Part shown: in pieces, positions 32,957 through 42,346 of the stretch | Layout of the letters: each line of letters starts with the position of its first letter | Position numbering within the stretch: position 1 is the stretch's first letter | Assembly (NCBI RefSeq): GCF_000269985.1 | Contig: NC_016109.1 | Span: 620,001 to 684,000 of the forward strand | DNA length: 64,000 nucleotides | Source of the DNA: Kitasatospora setae KM-6054 | GTDB lineage: Bacteria; Actinomycetota; Actinomycetes; Streptomycetales; Streptomycetaceae | Reading direction: 5' to 3' | The notes under the pieces: model-generated | What the model was told of the DNA's origin: nothing | Databases searched by the model: none | Seen by the model: the letters and a program-made list of their open reading frames with translations, nothing else | Translations under genes and position numbers: made by a program

Positions 32957-33922
32957 ATGATCGAGGCGCAGCAGTTGACGAAGCGTTACGGCGAGAAGAC
33001 CGCCGTCGACGGGCTGGACTTCACGGTCAGGCCGGGCAGCGTGACCGGGTTCCTCGGCCCGAACGGCGCCGGGAAGTCCACCACGATGCGGATGATCGTC
33101 GGGCTGGACGCGCCGACCGGCGGTTCGGTGCGGGTGAACGGACGCAGCTACGCCGAGCACGCGGCGCCGCTGCAGGAGGTCGGGGCACTGCTGGAGGCGA
33201 AGTCGATCCACCCGGGGCGTTCGGCGTTCAACCACCTGATGGCGCTGGCGCACACCCACGGCATCCCGCGGTCCCGGGTCGAGGAGGTGATCGGCCTGAC
33301 CGGCCTGGAGTCGGTGGCGCGGAAGCGGGCCGGGGCGTTCTCGCTGGGCATGGGGCAGCGGCTGGGCATCGCGGCGGCGCTGCTGGGCGACCCGGCGACG
33401 GTGATGCTGGACGAGCCGGTGAACGGCCTCGATCCGGAGGGCGTGCTGTGGATCCGCAACCTGCTGACCGGGCTGGCGGCCGAGGGGCGGACGGTGTTCG
33501 TCTCCTCGCACCTGATGAGCGAGGTCGCGCTGGTCGCCGACCACCTGGTGGTGGTCGGCCGGGGCCGGCTGCTGGCCGACACCACGGTGGCGGAGCTGGT
33601 CCGGCAGGCGGGCGGCGACCGGGTGACGGTGGCCTCGGCCGACCCGGCGCGGCTGCGCGGGCTGCTGACCGGTCCGGGCGTGGAGGTCACCGGCCTGGCC
33701 GGCGCGGAGGAGCTGGAGGTGACCGGCCTGACGGCCCGCCACATCGGCACCGTCGCGGCCGAACACGGCATCGCGCTCTACGAGTTGGCGACCCGCACGG
33801 TCTCCCTGGAGCAGGCGTTCATGGACCTGACCCGGGACGCCGTGGAGTACCACGGCTCCACCACCACCCCCGCCACCACCACCGTCACCAGCCCCGCCGA
33901 GGCTTCGAGGAGCGCCGCGTGA
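32957..33922 (+). CDS. ABC transporter ATP-binding protein
   Basis: This 321-residue protein has Walker A GPNGAGKST, signature FSLGMGQR, Walker B VMLDEPVNGLD and the switch His (VFVSSHLMSEV). It belongs to the DrrA/NatA-like exporters. It is coupled to the permease by a GTGA overlap. With the following NarL-type two-component pair it forms a common streptomycete module for sensing and exporting membrane-active compounds. Confidence 0.92.
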   Translation: MIEAQQLTKRYGEKTAVDGLDFTVRPGSVTGFLGPNGAGKSTTMRMIVGLDAPTGGSVRVNGRSYAEHAAPLQEVGALLEAKSIHPGRSAFNHLMALAHTHGIPRSRVEEVIGLTGLESVARKRAGAFSLGMGQRLGIAAALLGDPATVMLDEPVNGLDPEGVLWIRNLLTGLAAEGRTVFVSSHLMSEVALVADHLVVVGRGRLLADTTVAELVRQAGGDRVTVASADPARLRGLLTGPGVEVTGLAGAEELEVTGLTARHIGTVAAEHGIALYELATRTVSLEQAFMDLTRDAVEYHGSTTTPATTTVTSPAEASRSAA

Positions 33923-34767
33923 GCACCACCACCGCCACCGAACCGGCCGCCACCGCCGCCGCCCGCCCCGCCCGCCCGCCGTACCGGGTCACCGCCGTCC
34001 GGGTGCTGCGCTCGGAGTGGGCGAAGGCGTGGTCGCTGCGCTCGACCTGGATCACCCTCGGCCTCGGGCTGCTCTTCCTGATCGCGTTCGGCCTGATCGC
34101 GGCGTTCCAGTTCAAGTCCCGGCTGACCTCCGGCCGGCACCTGGACCGGGACTTCGCCGACGCGAACGCGCTGACCCTCTCGCTGTTCGGCACCAACTTC
34201 GCGCAGCTGGCGCTCGGCGTGCTGGGCGTGCTGATCGCCGCGGGCGAGTACTCGACCGGCATGATCCGCTCCACGCTGGCCGCGGTGCCGCGCCGGCTGC
34301 CGGTGCTGTGGGCGAAGGCCCTGGTGTACGGGGTGGTGGCGCTGGTCCTGGCCACGGCGGGCGTGTTCGTGGCGTTCCTGTGCGGCAGCGGGATCCTGTC
34401 CGGCACCCGGGCGGCGCTGACCCTCGCGGACGCCGGGGTGGTGCGCGGCCTGTTCGGCGCCGGGCTGTACCTGGGCCTGGTCGGGGTGATCGGGGTGGCG
34501 CTGGGCGTGCTGCTGCGCTCGATCGCGGGCGGCATCTCGGTACTGGTCGCCTCGCTGATGCTGGTGCCCGGCCTGGTCTCGCTGCTGCCCGACTCGTGGC
34601 ACAGCCACATCAGCCCGTACCTGCCGAGCAACGCGGGCGAGGCGATGTTCGCCCTGCACCACGACAGCACGACCCTCTCCCCCGGCGCCGGCCTGGCCGT
34701 CTTCGCGCTGTGGACGGTGGCGGCCCTCGCGGGCGCGGCCGTCCGGCTGCGGCGGCAGGACGCCTGA
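33919..34767 (+). CDS. ABC transporter permease
   Basis: This 282-residue protein has about six membrane segments (e.g. STWITLGLGLLFLIAFGLIA) and a hydrophilic N-terminus ending in VLRSEWAKAWSLRST, typical of ABC-2 permeases. GTG start overlaps the ATPase stop. Forms the membrane part of the exporter above. Confidence 0.88.
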   Translation: MSTTTATEPAATAAARPARPPYRVTAVRVLRSEWAKAWSLRSTWITLGLGLLFLIAFGLIAAFQFKSRLTSGRHLDRDFADANALTLSLFGTNFAQLALGVLGVLIAAGEYSTGMIRSTLAAVPRRLPVLWAKALVYGVVALVLATAGVFVAFLCGSGILSGTRAALTLADAGVVRGLFGAGLYLGLVGVIGVALGVLLRSIAGGISVLVASLMLVPGLVSLLPDSWHSHISPYLPSNAGEAMFALHHDSTTLSPGAGLAVFALWTVAALAGAAVRLRRQDA

Positions 34768-34831
34768 CACACTGGCGTGCGTCGCGCGGAACCGCGGCGC
34801 ACGCCGTCCGACCTCCCCCTGGGACCCGCCC

Positions 34832-36247
34832 ATGCCCGACCCGGCCCCCCGCTCCGCCGGACCCGCCGCCGCGCCTTTCGCCGCCGCCCCCTTCCCCGCC
34901 CTCCCGGGCCATCCGCTGCTGGACCGGCTGGCCCGGAGCGGCCAGCGCCTGCGCGGCTGGGCGGCCCGGCACCCGTGGCTGCTGGACGGCGCCGTGGTGG
35001 CGGTGTCCTTCCTGGCGTTCTGCGTGCCCGACCTGGTGCACGACGGCGACGGCGACGGCCCGCGCGGGCGCCGGATCGTCTTCACCCACCTGCCGCCGGC
35101 CGCCGTGCTGGCGTTCCAGGCGGCGCTGCTGCTGCCGCTGCTGTGGCGCCGCCGCCGGCCGGCGGCGGCGTTCGCGGCGGTGACGGCGGTGTTCCTGGCG
35201 CAGTGGTCGCTGGGCGCGGCCCTGCGGGCGGACGCGGCGCTGCTGCTGGCGCTGTACGCGCTGGCCCTGCACGGGCGGCTGCGCGACCTCGCCTGGGCCT
35301 GCGCGGTGACCGCGCTGGGCATCGGCCTGGTCGCGGTCCGGCTGTCCGCGGCGGTGTCGGTCTGGGACGTGCTGTTCTTCCTGGCCGCCGCGGTGACCGC
35401 CGCCGTCGCGCTGGGCATCGCGGTGCGGGTGCGCCGCGCCCAGCTGGCCGGCCTGCGCGAACGGGCCGCCCGGCTGGAGGTCGAGCGCGACCAGCGCAGC
35501 CGGCTGGCGGCGGCCGGCGAACGCGCCCGGGTGGCGCGCGAGATGCACGACATCGTCGGCCACAACCTGTCGGTGATCATCACGCTGGCGGACGGCGGCG
35601 CGTACGCGGCCCGCTCCGCCCCGGAGCGCGGGCAGGAGGCGCTGGCCCTGATCGGCGACGCGGGCCGGCAGGCGCTCGGCGAGCTGCGCCGGATGCTGGG
35701 CGTGCTGCGCGAGCACGGCGACGGCCCCGGGCTGGCCCCGCAGCCGGGCGTCGCCGACCTGGCCGAGCTGTGCGGACGGATCCGGGCGGCCGGCCCGGAG
35801 GTCGTCCACCGCACCGAGGGCGACCTGGCGGCGCTGGACCGGGGCGTGCAGCTGGTGGTCTACCGGATCGTCCAGGAGGCGCTGACCAACACCCTCAAGC
35901 ACGCGGGCCCGCGCACCCGCTGCCGGGTCTCCGTCTCGCTGGCCGGCCCCCGGCTCCTGGTCCGGATCGACGACGACGGCCCGCCCGCCACCGGGCCCGC
36001 GCCCGTCCCGGCGCCCGGCTCACCTCCCGACACGCCGCCGGACGAGGGCCAGGGCCTGACCGGCATGCGGGAGCGGGCCGCGCTGTACGGTGGCACCGTC
36101 TCGGCGGGCCCGGCCCCGGGCGGCGGCTGGTCGGTCCGCGCCGACCTGAACGTCACCCCGGCCACCCCCGCGCCGCACCCGCCGGCGCCGCACGCCCCGT
36201 ACGCCCCCGCCCCGTACGCCCTCGATCCGGCCGGAGGCCAGCCGTGA
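34832..36247 (+). CDS. NarL-family sensor histidine kinase
   Basis: This 471-residue protein has several N-terminal membrane segments, a HisKA_3 phosphoacceptor (AREMHDIVGHNLSVI) and a short HATPase domain (QEALTNTLKHAG, GLTGMRERAALYGG). It begins 64 bp after the permease and shares a GTGA overlap with its response regulator. It probably regulates the exporter. Confidence 0.9.
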   Translation: MPDPAPRSAGPAAAPFAAAPFPALPGHPLLDRLARSGQRLRGWAARHPWLLDGAVVAVSFLAFCVPDLVHDGDGDGPRGRRIVFTHLPPAAVLAFQAALLLPLLWRRRRPAAAFAAVTAVFLAQWSLGAALRADAALLLALYALALHGRLRDLAWACAVTALGIGLVAVRLSAAVSVWDVLFFLAAAVTAAVALGIAVRVRRAQLAGLRERAARLEVERDQRSRLAAAGERARVAREMHDIVGHNLSVIITLADGGAYAARSAPERGQEALALIGDAGRQALGELRRMLGVLREHGDGPGLAPQPGVADLAELCGRIRAAGPEVVHRTEGDLAALDRGVQLVVYRIVQEALTNTLKHAGPRTRCRVSVSLAGPRLLVRIDDDGPPATGPAPVPAPGSPPDTPPDEGQGLTGMRERAALYGGTVSAGPAPGGGWSVRADLNVTPATPAPHPPAPHAPYAPAPYALDPAGGQP

Positions 36248-36918
36248 CCAGCGTCCTGATCGTGGACGACCAGCCGCTGCAGCGCTTCGGCTTCCGGATG
36301 CTGCTGGAGAGCCAGCCCGACACCTCGGTCGCCGGGGAGGCCGGGCACGGCGCGGAGGCGGTCCGGCTGGCGGCCGAGCTGCGGCCGGACGTGGTGCTGA
36401 TGGACATCCGGATGCCCGGCATGGACGGCATCGAGGCGACCCGGCTGATCGTCGCCACCGGCGGCCGCTCGCGCGTCCTGGTGCTGACCACCTTCGACCT
36501 CGACGAGTACGCGCACGCCGCGCTGCGCGCCGGGGCCAGCGGCTTCCTGCTCAAGGACGCCCACCCCGAGGAGCTGCTGGCCGGTGTCCGCGCGGTGGCC
36601 GGCGGCGACGCCGTGGTGGCGCCCGCGATCACCCGCCGGCTGCTCGACGCGTACGCCCACCACCTGCCGGCCCGGCCGCCCGGGCCGGTCGACGACGATC
36701 CCCGGCTGGCCGCCCTGACCGGGCGCGAGCGCGAGATCCTGCTGGCCGTCGCCCGGGGCTGGACCAACGGCGAGATCGCCGCCCGCCTGGTGCTGTCCGA
36801 GTCCACCGTGAAGACCCACGTCGGCCGGGTGCTCGCCAAGATCGGCGCCCGCGACCGCGTCCAGGCCGTCATCCTCGCCTACGACCTGGGCCTGACCCGC
36901 CCCAACCCGCCCGCTTAG
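36244..36918 (+). CDS. LuxR/NarL-type response regulator
   Basis: This 224-residue protein has a receiver domain with phosphoacceptor Asp (VVLMDIRMPGMDG), the conserved Lys (GFLLKDAHPEEL) and a C-terminal LuxR helix-turn-helix (LTGREREILLAVARGWTNGEIA, STVKTHV). It is translated with the kinase from an overlapping GTG. Confidence 0.93.
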   Translation: MTSVLIVDDQPLQRFGFRMLLESQPDTSVAGEAGHGAEAVRLAAELRPDVVLMDIRMPGMDGIEATRLIVATGGRSRVLVLTTFDLDEYAHAALRAGASGFLLKDAHPEELLAGVRAVAGGDAVVAPAITRRLLDAYAHHLPARPPGPVDDDPRLAALTGREREILLAVARGWTNGEIAARLVLSESTVKTHVGRVLAKIGARDRVQAVILAYDLGLTRPNPPA

Positions 36919-36927
36919 CGAGGGAGT

Positions 36928-38331
36928 TCAGGATCCGGCGGCCGGCAGGACGGTGCGGAAGACCGTGCCGGGGCCGTCGGCGACGACCAGGGTGCCGCCG
37001 TACAGGGTGGCGATGTCGCGGGCGATCGGGAGGCCGAGGCCGGTGCCGCCGTGGTCGCGGCTGCGGGCGTCGTCGAGACGGGTGAAGCGTTCGAAGACCT
37101 TCTCGCGGTCGGCGGGGGCGATGGCGGGGCCGTCGTTGGCGACGTCCAGCCGGACGGTGCCGGTGGCGGGGTCGGCGGCGACCTCGACGGTGATCCGGGT
37201 GCGGGCGTGCCGCTGGGCGTTGTCGAGCAGGTTGGTGAGCAGTCGGCCGAGCCGCAGGCGGTCGCCGAGCACCAGGGCGCCGTCCTGGGCCCGGAGTTCG
37301 ACCCGGGGGCGGTCGGCGACGGCGGTGCGGGCGAGTTCGGCCAGGTCGAGGGTCTCGCGGGGGCCGTCGTGGCCGGCCGCGTCGAGTCGGGCGAGCAGCA
37401 GCAGGTCGGCGGCGAGCGACTGCAGCCGGTCGGTGTCCTGGAGCGCGCCGTCGACCATCTGGGCGCGGACGGCCGGGTCGGGGTGGGTGTGCGCGACCTC
37501 CAGCTGGGTGCGCAGCACGGCGAGCGGGCTGCGCAGTTCGTGGGAGGCGTCGGCGATGAAGCGGCGCTGGCGGACGCCGGCGGCTTCGAGCCGGTCGAGC
37601 ATGGCGTTCATGGTGTGGGCGAGCCGGGCGATCTCGTCGCGGCTGCCGGGTTCGGGGACCCGCCGGTCGAGGTCGCGGTCGCCGATCCCGGCGACCTCGG
37701 AGCGGATCGCCTCGACGGGCCGCAGCGCGCGTCCGGTGGCCCGCCAGGTGACGGCGCCGACGGTGGCGACCAGGACGGCGCTGAGCGCGGCGAGCGCGGC
37801 GGTGGTGAGGTCCTCGGCGGTGTCGGCGGTGTGCAGCGAGGCGCCGACCCGGATGGTGACCGGTCCGGTGGGGGTGTCGGCGGTGACGGTGGTGACCCGC
37901 TGGTGGTGTTCGTCGCCGAGCAGGCCGAGGTCGTAGGTGGCGTGGCCGTCCCGGGTGCCGGTGGGGGTGAGGGCGGGGCGGCCGGCCAGGTTCTGGCTGG
38001 CGGCGACGACCCGGCCGGTGGCGTCGGTGACCTGGATGAAGTCGGTGCCGTGGCCGAGCGGCAGCTGTCCGGGCAGGTGTCCGTCGCCGGCCAGTCCGGC
38101 GACCGCGAGGGCCTGTTCGCGGGCGCCGTCCTGGACGGTGCGCTCCAGGTTGACGCGGAGCAGCAGCAGGACGGCGGCGGAGGCGACCAGCAGCACGGCG
38201 GCGACGGCGGCGCAGGCCGCGATGGTGGTGCGGGCCCGGACCGAGCGGGGGACGAACCGGGCCTTGCGGACGCGCAGCCGGGCCCTGGGCGCACCGGGCC
38301 GGGCCCCGGGCGCGGCGGGGTGCTCAGCCAC
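36928..38331 (-). CDS. OmpR-type sensor histidine kinase
   Basis: This 467-residue protein has two membrane segments (about 38-60 and 175-195) around an extracytoplasmic sensor, a HAMP domain (DIDRRVPEPGSRDEIA-like), HisKA (FIADASHELRSPLAVL) and HATPase (NLLDNAQRHA, GTGLGLPIA). It follows its response regulator with an 8-bp overlap. The family includes CseC/PhoR-like envelope sensors. Confidence 0.92.
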   Translation of the reverse strand: MAEHPAAPGARPGAPRARLRVRKARFVPRSVRARTTIAACAAVAAVLLVASAAVLLLLRVNLERTVQDGAREQALAVAGLAGDGHLPGQLPLGHGTDFIQVTDATGRVVAASQNLAGRPALTPTGTRDGHATYDLGLLGDEHHQRVTTVTADTPTGPVTIRVGASLHTADTAEDLTTAALAALSAVLVATVGAVTWRATGRALRPVEAIRSEVAGIGDRDLDRRVPEPGSRDEIARLAHTMNAMLDRLEAAGVRQRRFIADASHELRSPLAVLRTQLEVAHTHPDPAVRAQMVDGALQDTDRLQSLAADLLLLARLDAAGHDGPRETLDLAELARTAVADRPRVELRAQDGALVLGDRLRLGRLLTNLLDNAQRHARTRITVEVAADPATGTVRLDVANDGPAIAPADREKVFERFTRLDDARSRDHGGTGLGLPIARDIATLYGGTLVVADGPGTVFRTVLPAAGS

Positions 38332-39001
38332 CGTCGGGCTCCAGCCGGTAGCCCGCGCCGCGCACGGTCTGCAGGGCGCTGCGCCCGAACGGGGTGTCGA
38401 TCTTGCGGCGCAGCGCGCTGATGTGCACCTCGACGGTGTTGGGGTCGCTGTCGGCGGCGGCGTCCCAGACCTGTTCGAGGATCTCCCGCTTGGAGACGGC
38501 CTCGCCGGCCCGCCGGGCCAGGTGGTCGAGGACGGCGAACTCGCGCGGGGTGAGCGCGATCGGCCGGCCCGCCCGGCTGCAGGTGCGGGCGGCGGAGTCG
38601 ACCACCAGGTCGCCGAGGACGGCGCGGCGCGGGGCGCGGGAGCCGATCCGGCGGGCGAGCGCCTTCAGCCGGGCGACCAGGACGACGAACGAGAACGGCT
38701 TGGAGAGGTAGTCGTCGGCTCCGGTGTCCAGCGCCTCGGCCTCGTCCCACTCGCCGTCCTTGGCGGTCAGCATCAGGATCCCGGCGTCGCTGCCGGCCGC
38801 CCGGAGCCGGGCGCAGACCCGGTAGCCGTTGAGGCCGGGCAGCATGATGTCGAGGATGACCACGTCGTACGAGTGGTCGGTGGCCCGGGCCAGCCCGGAC
38901 AGCCCGTCGTGCACGGTGTCGACCGTGAAGCCCTCGGCCTCCAGTCCGTGCTTGATCGCCAGGGCGAGCCGCTGTTCGTCCTCCACCACCAGTACGCGCA
39001 T
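38324..39001 (-). CDS. OmpR-type response regulator
   Basis: This 225-residue protein has a receiver (VVILDIMLPGLNG, LSKPFSF) and a winged-helix effector (LTPREFAVLDHLARR, TVEVHISALRRKID). It diverges from the PepSY gene over a 127-bp region that carries a TTCAG direct repeat. The same element precedes dedA, so both are likely targets. Confidence 0.93.
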   Translation of the reverse strand: MRVLVVEDEQRLALAIKHGLEAEGFTVDTVHDGLSGLARATDHSYDVVILDIMLPGLNGYRVCARLRAAGSDAGILMLTAKDGEWDEAEALDTGADDYLSKPFSFVVLVARLKALARRIGSRAPRRAVLGDLVVDSAARTCSRAGRPIALTPREFAVLDHLARRAGEAVSKREILEQVWDAAADSDPNTVEVHISALRRKIDTPFGRSALQTVRGAGYRLEPDGG

Positions 39002-39044
39002 GCCCCCAGGGTGGCAGGTCGGTGCGGCGACCGGCCGCCGGCGT

Positions 39045-39081
39045 CTTCAGCTACCCTTCAGCGCGCCCACGCCATGCTGGG
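39045..39081 (+). promoter_or_regulatory. Direct-repeat element upstream of the PepSY gene
   Basis: CTTCAG (39045) and TTCAGCG (39057) lie one helical turn apart, with GCCATGCTGGG at 39071. The same three blocks with the same spacing occur at 40598-40634 before dedA. Predicted binding site of the adjacent OmpR-type regulator. Confidence 0.65.
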
Positions 39082-39128
39082 CGGAACACCGTCCGGGCCG
39101 TGCGCCCGGACTCGGAGGGGAACGGGGA

Positions 39129-39665
39129 GTGGGAACCGTGGACGAGCGGGAGCCGGAGCGGTCGGGACGGGCGATACCGCCGTGGCTGCGCGGACGGGCG
39201 GCGCGCTGGGGCGGCGGAGTGGTGGTCGCGGCGCTGCTGGTCGGCGGCGGGGCGGCCGCGCTCGCCGAGCACGACGGCCACGGCGGGCACGGCGGGCACG
39301 CCGGCCGGGCCGACGCCCGCGACGAGGAGCACGGCGGCCGGACGCACGGCCGGGGCGGCCGCGACGGCCGTTCCGAGGAGCACGACCGGCACACCCGGCA
39401 GAACGGCGGGAACGCCAAGCAGGGCAAGAGCGGCGGGCGCACCCGCACCGCCCCGGCGCCGCTGCCCGCGCTGGACGCCGCCGAGGCGCTGGCGAAGGCC
39501 GCGGCGACCGTGCCGAACGGGCGGGTCGAATCGCTGGAGACGGCCACCGCGACCGACGGCGGCCGGGCCTGGCGGGCCGTGGTGATCGGCCCGGACGGCG
39601 TGCGGCACCTGGTCACGCTCGACGGCACGACCGGCACGCCGACCGGCAACACCGTCCTCGACTGA
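39129..39665 (+). CDS. Membrane-anchored PepSY-domain protein
   Basis: This 178-residue protein has one membrane segment (WGGGVVVAALLVGGGAAALA), a His/Gly-rich linker (HDGHGGHGGHAGRA) and a C-terminal PepSY-like domain (ALAKAAATVPNGRVESLETA). PepSY proteins next to OmpR-type pairs are often their targets or negative feedback partners. The His-rich stretch may bind metal. GTG at 39138 is an alternative start. Confidence 0.7.
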   Translation: MGTVDEREPERSGRAIPPWLRGRAARWGGGVVVAALLVGGGAAALAEHDGHGGHGGHAGRADARDEEHGGRTHGRGGRDGRSEEHDRHTRQNGGNAKQGKSGGRTRTAPAPLPALDAAEALAKAAATVPNGRVESLETATATDGGRAWRAVVIGPDGVRHLVTLDGTTGTPTGNTVLD

Positions 39666-39791
39666 CGCCTCCGGGCTTCCTGCGGCTCCCCCTTCCCCAC
39701 CGGCCCGACCGCCGCACCACGTCGGGCCGGCCCCCGCCATGCCCTCCGCCGCTCCTCCCTCCCCTCCCCTCCCCGTTCCGGAAGGACCGCC

Positions 39792-40583
39792 ATGAGCAGC
39801 ACCGCCGTCGGCACACCCCCCGTCCCCCGCCGTCGCCGCGCCGCCGGCACCGGCGTCGCGAGCAAGGTGCCGGAGGTGACCGCCGTGTTCTGGGCGGTGA
39901 AGGTGCTGACCACCGGCATGGGCGAGACGACGTCCGACTTCCTGGCGCACACCCTGGGCCCGGTCCCGGCGGTGGGCGGGGCGGCGGTGCTGCTGGCGGC
40001 GGCGCTGTTCGCACAGGCCCGGGCGGGGCGGTACCGGCCGGCGGTGTACTGGGCGGCGGTGGTGATGGTGAGCGTGTTCGGCACGATGGCGGCGGACGTG
40101 GCGCACGTGGCCGCGGGTGTCCCGTACGCGGTGTCGGCGGGGGTGTTCGCGCTGGTGCTGGCGGGGGTGTTCGCGCTGTGGCGGCGCACCGAGGGCACGC
40201 TGGCGGTGGAGGCGGTCACGGGCGGGCGGCGCGAGGTCTTCTACTGGTCGGCGGTGCTGGCGACGTTCGCGCTGGGCACGGCGGTGGGCGACCTGACGGC
40301 GGCGACCCTGGGCTGGGGCTACCTGCCGTCGGGGCTGCTGTTCGCGGGCCTGATCGCCGTCCCGGCGCTGGGGCACCGGCTGCTGCGGCTGCCGCAGGTC
40401 CTGGCGTTCTGGTGGGCGTACGTGCTGACCCGGCCGCTGGGGGCGTGCTTCGCGGACTGGGCGGGGGTGAGCCGGGCCCGCGGCGGGCTGGCGCTGGGGA
40501 CGGGGCCGGTGAGCCTGGTGCTGGCGGTGCTGATCGCGGGCGCGGTGCTGTGGCTGGTCCGGGTGGAGCGGCGGTCGGCCTGA
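39792..40583 (+). CDS. COG4705-type integral membrane protein
   Basis: This 263-residue protein has about eight membrane segments and the typical opening VFWAVKVLTTGMGETTSDFL. The family is widespread and of unknown function, often annotated as membrane-anchored protein. The ATG follows a GGAAGGACC site. It is on the same strand as the PepSY and dedA genes with 100-130 bp gaps. Confidence 0.75.
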   Translation: MSSTAVGTPPVPRRRRAAGTGVASKVPEVTAVFWAVKVLTTGMGETTSDFLAHTLGPVPAVGGAAVLLAAALFAQARAGRYRPAVYWAAVVMVSVFGTMAADVAHVAAGVPYAVSAGVFALVLAGVFALWRRTEGTLAVEAVTGGRREVFYWSAVLATFALGTAVGDLTAATLGWGYLPSGLLFAGLIAVPALGHRLLRLPQVLAFWWAYVLTRPLGACFADWAGVSRARGGLALGTGPVSLVLAVLIAGAVLWLVRVERRSA

Positions 40584-40597
40584 AGTTCCCTTCAGGT

Positions 40598-40634
40598 CTT
40601 CAGGAACCGTTCAGCGCCGCTGGGCCATGCTGGG
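40598..40634 (+). promoter_or_regulatory. Second copy of the TTCAG element, upstream of dedA
   Basis: CTTCAG (40598), TTCAGCG (40610) and GCCATGCTGGG (40624) have the same spacing as at 39045-39081. A further CTTCAG at 40590 precedes it. It suggests that the adjacent OmpR-type pair controls the DedA-PAP2 operon. Confidence 0.65.
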
Positions 40635-40686
40635 TGGTGAGGGTGCCGCCCGGCGCGGTGCCCCGGTCCGGAAAGGCGCTCCGCCG

Positions 40687-41331
40687 ATGCTCTCCTCCAC
40701 TCTGCTGGCGGTGAACCCGCTGGACGCGGGGTCGCTGCTGGCCTCGTTCGGCGCTCTGGGCATCGCGGTGGTGATGTTCGCGGAGACCGGTCTGCTGGTC
40801 GGGTTCTTCCTGCCGGGCGACTCGCTGCTGTTCACGGCGGGCCTGCTGTGCACCACGGGCGCGCACAGCGGTCCGCACCTGAACCTGGGCCAGGTGCTGG
40901 CCGCCGCCGTGGTGGGCGCGCTGGCGGGGGCGCAGGTCGGCTACCTGATCGGGAAGCGCGGCGGCCCGGCGCTGCTGGCCCGCTCCCGCAGCAGGCACCT
41001 GCACGAGGGCGCGGTGCGGGCCGAGGGGATCCTGAACCGGTACGGGCACGCGAAGGCGGTGGTCCTGGCGCGCTTCGTCCCGGTGGTGCGGACGGTGCTG
41101 AACCCGCTGGCGGGCGCGCTGGGGGTGGACGTCCGGACGTTCACGGTGTGGCAGGTCGCGGGCGGCCTGGTGTGGACGGTGGGGCTGGTGCTGGCCGGGT
41201 ACGCGCTGGGGTCGTCGATCCCGAACGTCGACCACTACCTGCTGCCGATCGTGGCGCTGGTGGTCGTGGTGTCGCTGCTGCCGCTGGGCCTGGAACTGCT
41301 GCGCTCGCGCCGCCGGACCGGGGCCGAGTGA
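40687..41331 (+). CDS. DedA-family membrane protein
   Basis: This 214-residue protein has the DedA signature: ETGLLVGFFLPGDSLLF, GAQVGYLIGKRGG and VVLARFVPVVRTVLNPLAG. DedA proteins act in the cytoplasmic membrane as lipid-carrier flippases (undecaprenyl phosphate, phosphatidylethanolamine). It is coupled to a PAP2 phosphatase by a GTGA overlap, which fits undecaprenyl pyrophosphate recycling. Confidence 0.9.
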   Translation: MLSSTLLAVNPLDAGSLLASFGALGIAVVMFAETGLLVGFFLPGDSLLFTAGLLCTTGAHSGPHLNLGQVLAAAVVGALAGAQVGYLIGKRGGPALLARSRSRHLHEGAVRAEGILNRYGHAKAVVLARFVPVVRTVLNPLAGALGVDVRTFTVWQVAGGLVWTVGLVLAGYALGSSIPNVDHYLLPIVALVVVVSLLPLGLELLRSRRRTGAE

Positions 41332-42011
41332 GCACCACCCTGCCGCGTCGCCCCGCCGTACTGGCTTCGGCCTGCGGCGGGGCCTTCGCGCTGCTCGCCG
41401 CGGCGGTGGCCGTGCACGGGTGGGCGCCGTTCGGCTTCGAGGCGGCGGCGGTCCGCTGGGGGGCGGCGCACCGCCCGGGCTGGGCCCGGTCGACGGCGCT
41501 GGCCGTGACCGCGCTGGGCACCGACGTCTTCCCGTACCTGCTGGCCCTGGCGGCCGGCGCGCTGTCGGTCCGGGCCCGCCGGCCGGGGACGGCCCGGCGG
41601 GTGGCCGTGGTGCTGCTGGCCCCGCTGGTCTGGCTGCTGGCGGGACAACTGCTCCGGCAGGGACTGATGCGGGCCTTCGCCCGGCCCCGGCCCCCGGTCG
41701 GCTACTGGGCGTTCGAGGCCAACGGCCTGTCCTTCCCGTCCGGCCACGCCTTCACCGCGGCACTGTCCGCGGGCCTGCTGGCCGTGGCGGTGGCCCTGGC
41801 CCGGCCGACCGCGACCCGGACGGCAGCGGCGGTCGCGGCCCTGTTCACCGCCGTGATCGGCTTCACCCGGGTCTTCCTCGGCGTGCACTGGCCACTGGAC
41901 GTCCTCGGCGGCTGGCTGCTGGCGGCCACCTGGCTGGCCCTCGGGCTCTGCCTGCTGCCACGCCTCCCCTCCGGCACCGCCGCCCCCACCGAACCCGCCA
42001 CCCCGGCCTGA
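41328..42011 (+). CDS. PAP2-family membrane phosphatase
   Basis: This 227-residue protein has six membrane segments and the three PAP2 motifs: RPRPP region (RAFARPRPP), PSGHAFT and RVFLGVHWPLDVLGGW. It is likely an undecaprenyl pyrophosphate or lipid phosphate phosphatase. It lies in an operon with dedA. The stop codon falls in the first unit of a 10-bp tandem repeat. Confidence 0.9.
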   Translation: MSTTLPRRPAVLASACGGAFALLAAAVAVHGWAPFGFEAAAVRWGAAHRPGWARSTALAVTALGTDVFPYLLALAAGALSVRARRPGTARRVAVVLLAPLVWLLAGQLLRQGLMRAFARPRPPVGYWAFEANGLSFPSGHAFTAALSAGLLAVAVALARPTATRTAAAVAALFTAVIGFTRVFLGVHWPLDVLGGWLLAATWLALGLCLLPRLPSGTAAPTEPATPA

Positions 42012-42058
42012 GCCGGCCTGAGCCGACCTGAGCCGACCTGAGCCGACCTGAGCCGACC
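42006..42058 (+). repeat. Five tandem 10-bp repeats over the PAP2 stop
   Basis: Units (G/A)CCTGAGCCG repeat five times. Each unit carries TGA, so the stop codon recurs in shifting frames. Loss or gain of units would not change the protein much. Confidence 0.9.
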
Positions 42059-42091
42059 GCGGCGGGTTCGGCCGGCCGGGGCGTGGCAGCC

Positions 42092-42244
42092 ATCTTGGCG
42101 GCCGAGTCGGCGATGGATTCGTCCGAGCGGTTCGGCGTCGCCCGGAACCCGATTCGGTCGGCAATCGGTGTTCTTCGGGACGGCGGCCCGGTCCACACCG
42201 TCCCGAGCCGGGGCACCTACGCAGGGCCTCCCGAAGACGAGTAG
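42092..42244 (+). pseudogene. GntR-type winged-helix remnant
   Basis: A 50-codon open stretch reads ERFGVARNPIRSAIGVLRDG and GPVHTVPSRGTYAGPPEDE-stop. This is the second half of a GntR HTH domain and its usual short tail. The N-terminal half and start are missing. The rest of 42060-42854 shows no intact gene. Confidence 0.6.
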
Positions 42245-42346
42245 GCCCCGCCCTGCCGGAGTTCACCAGCGGGACGGGGCCGAGGGACGAGACGGTGATG
42301 CCGAAACTGATCTGCCCCGGGTTTCGTGGAGTCCGTGATCGTGTGT

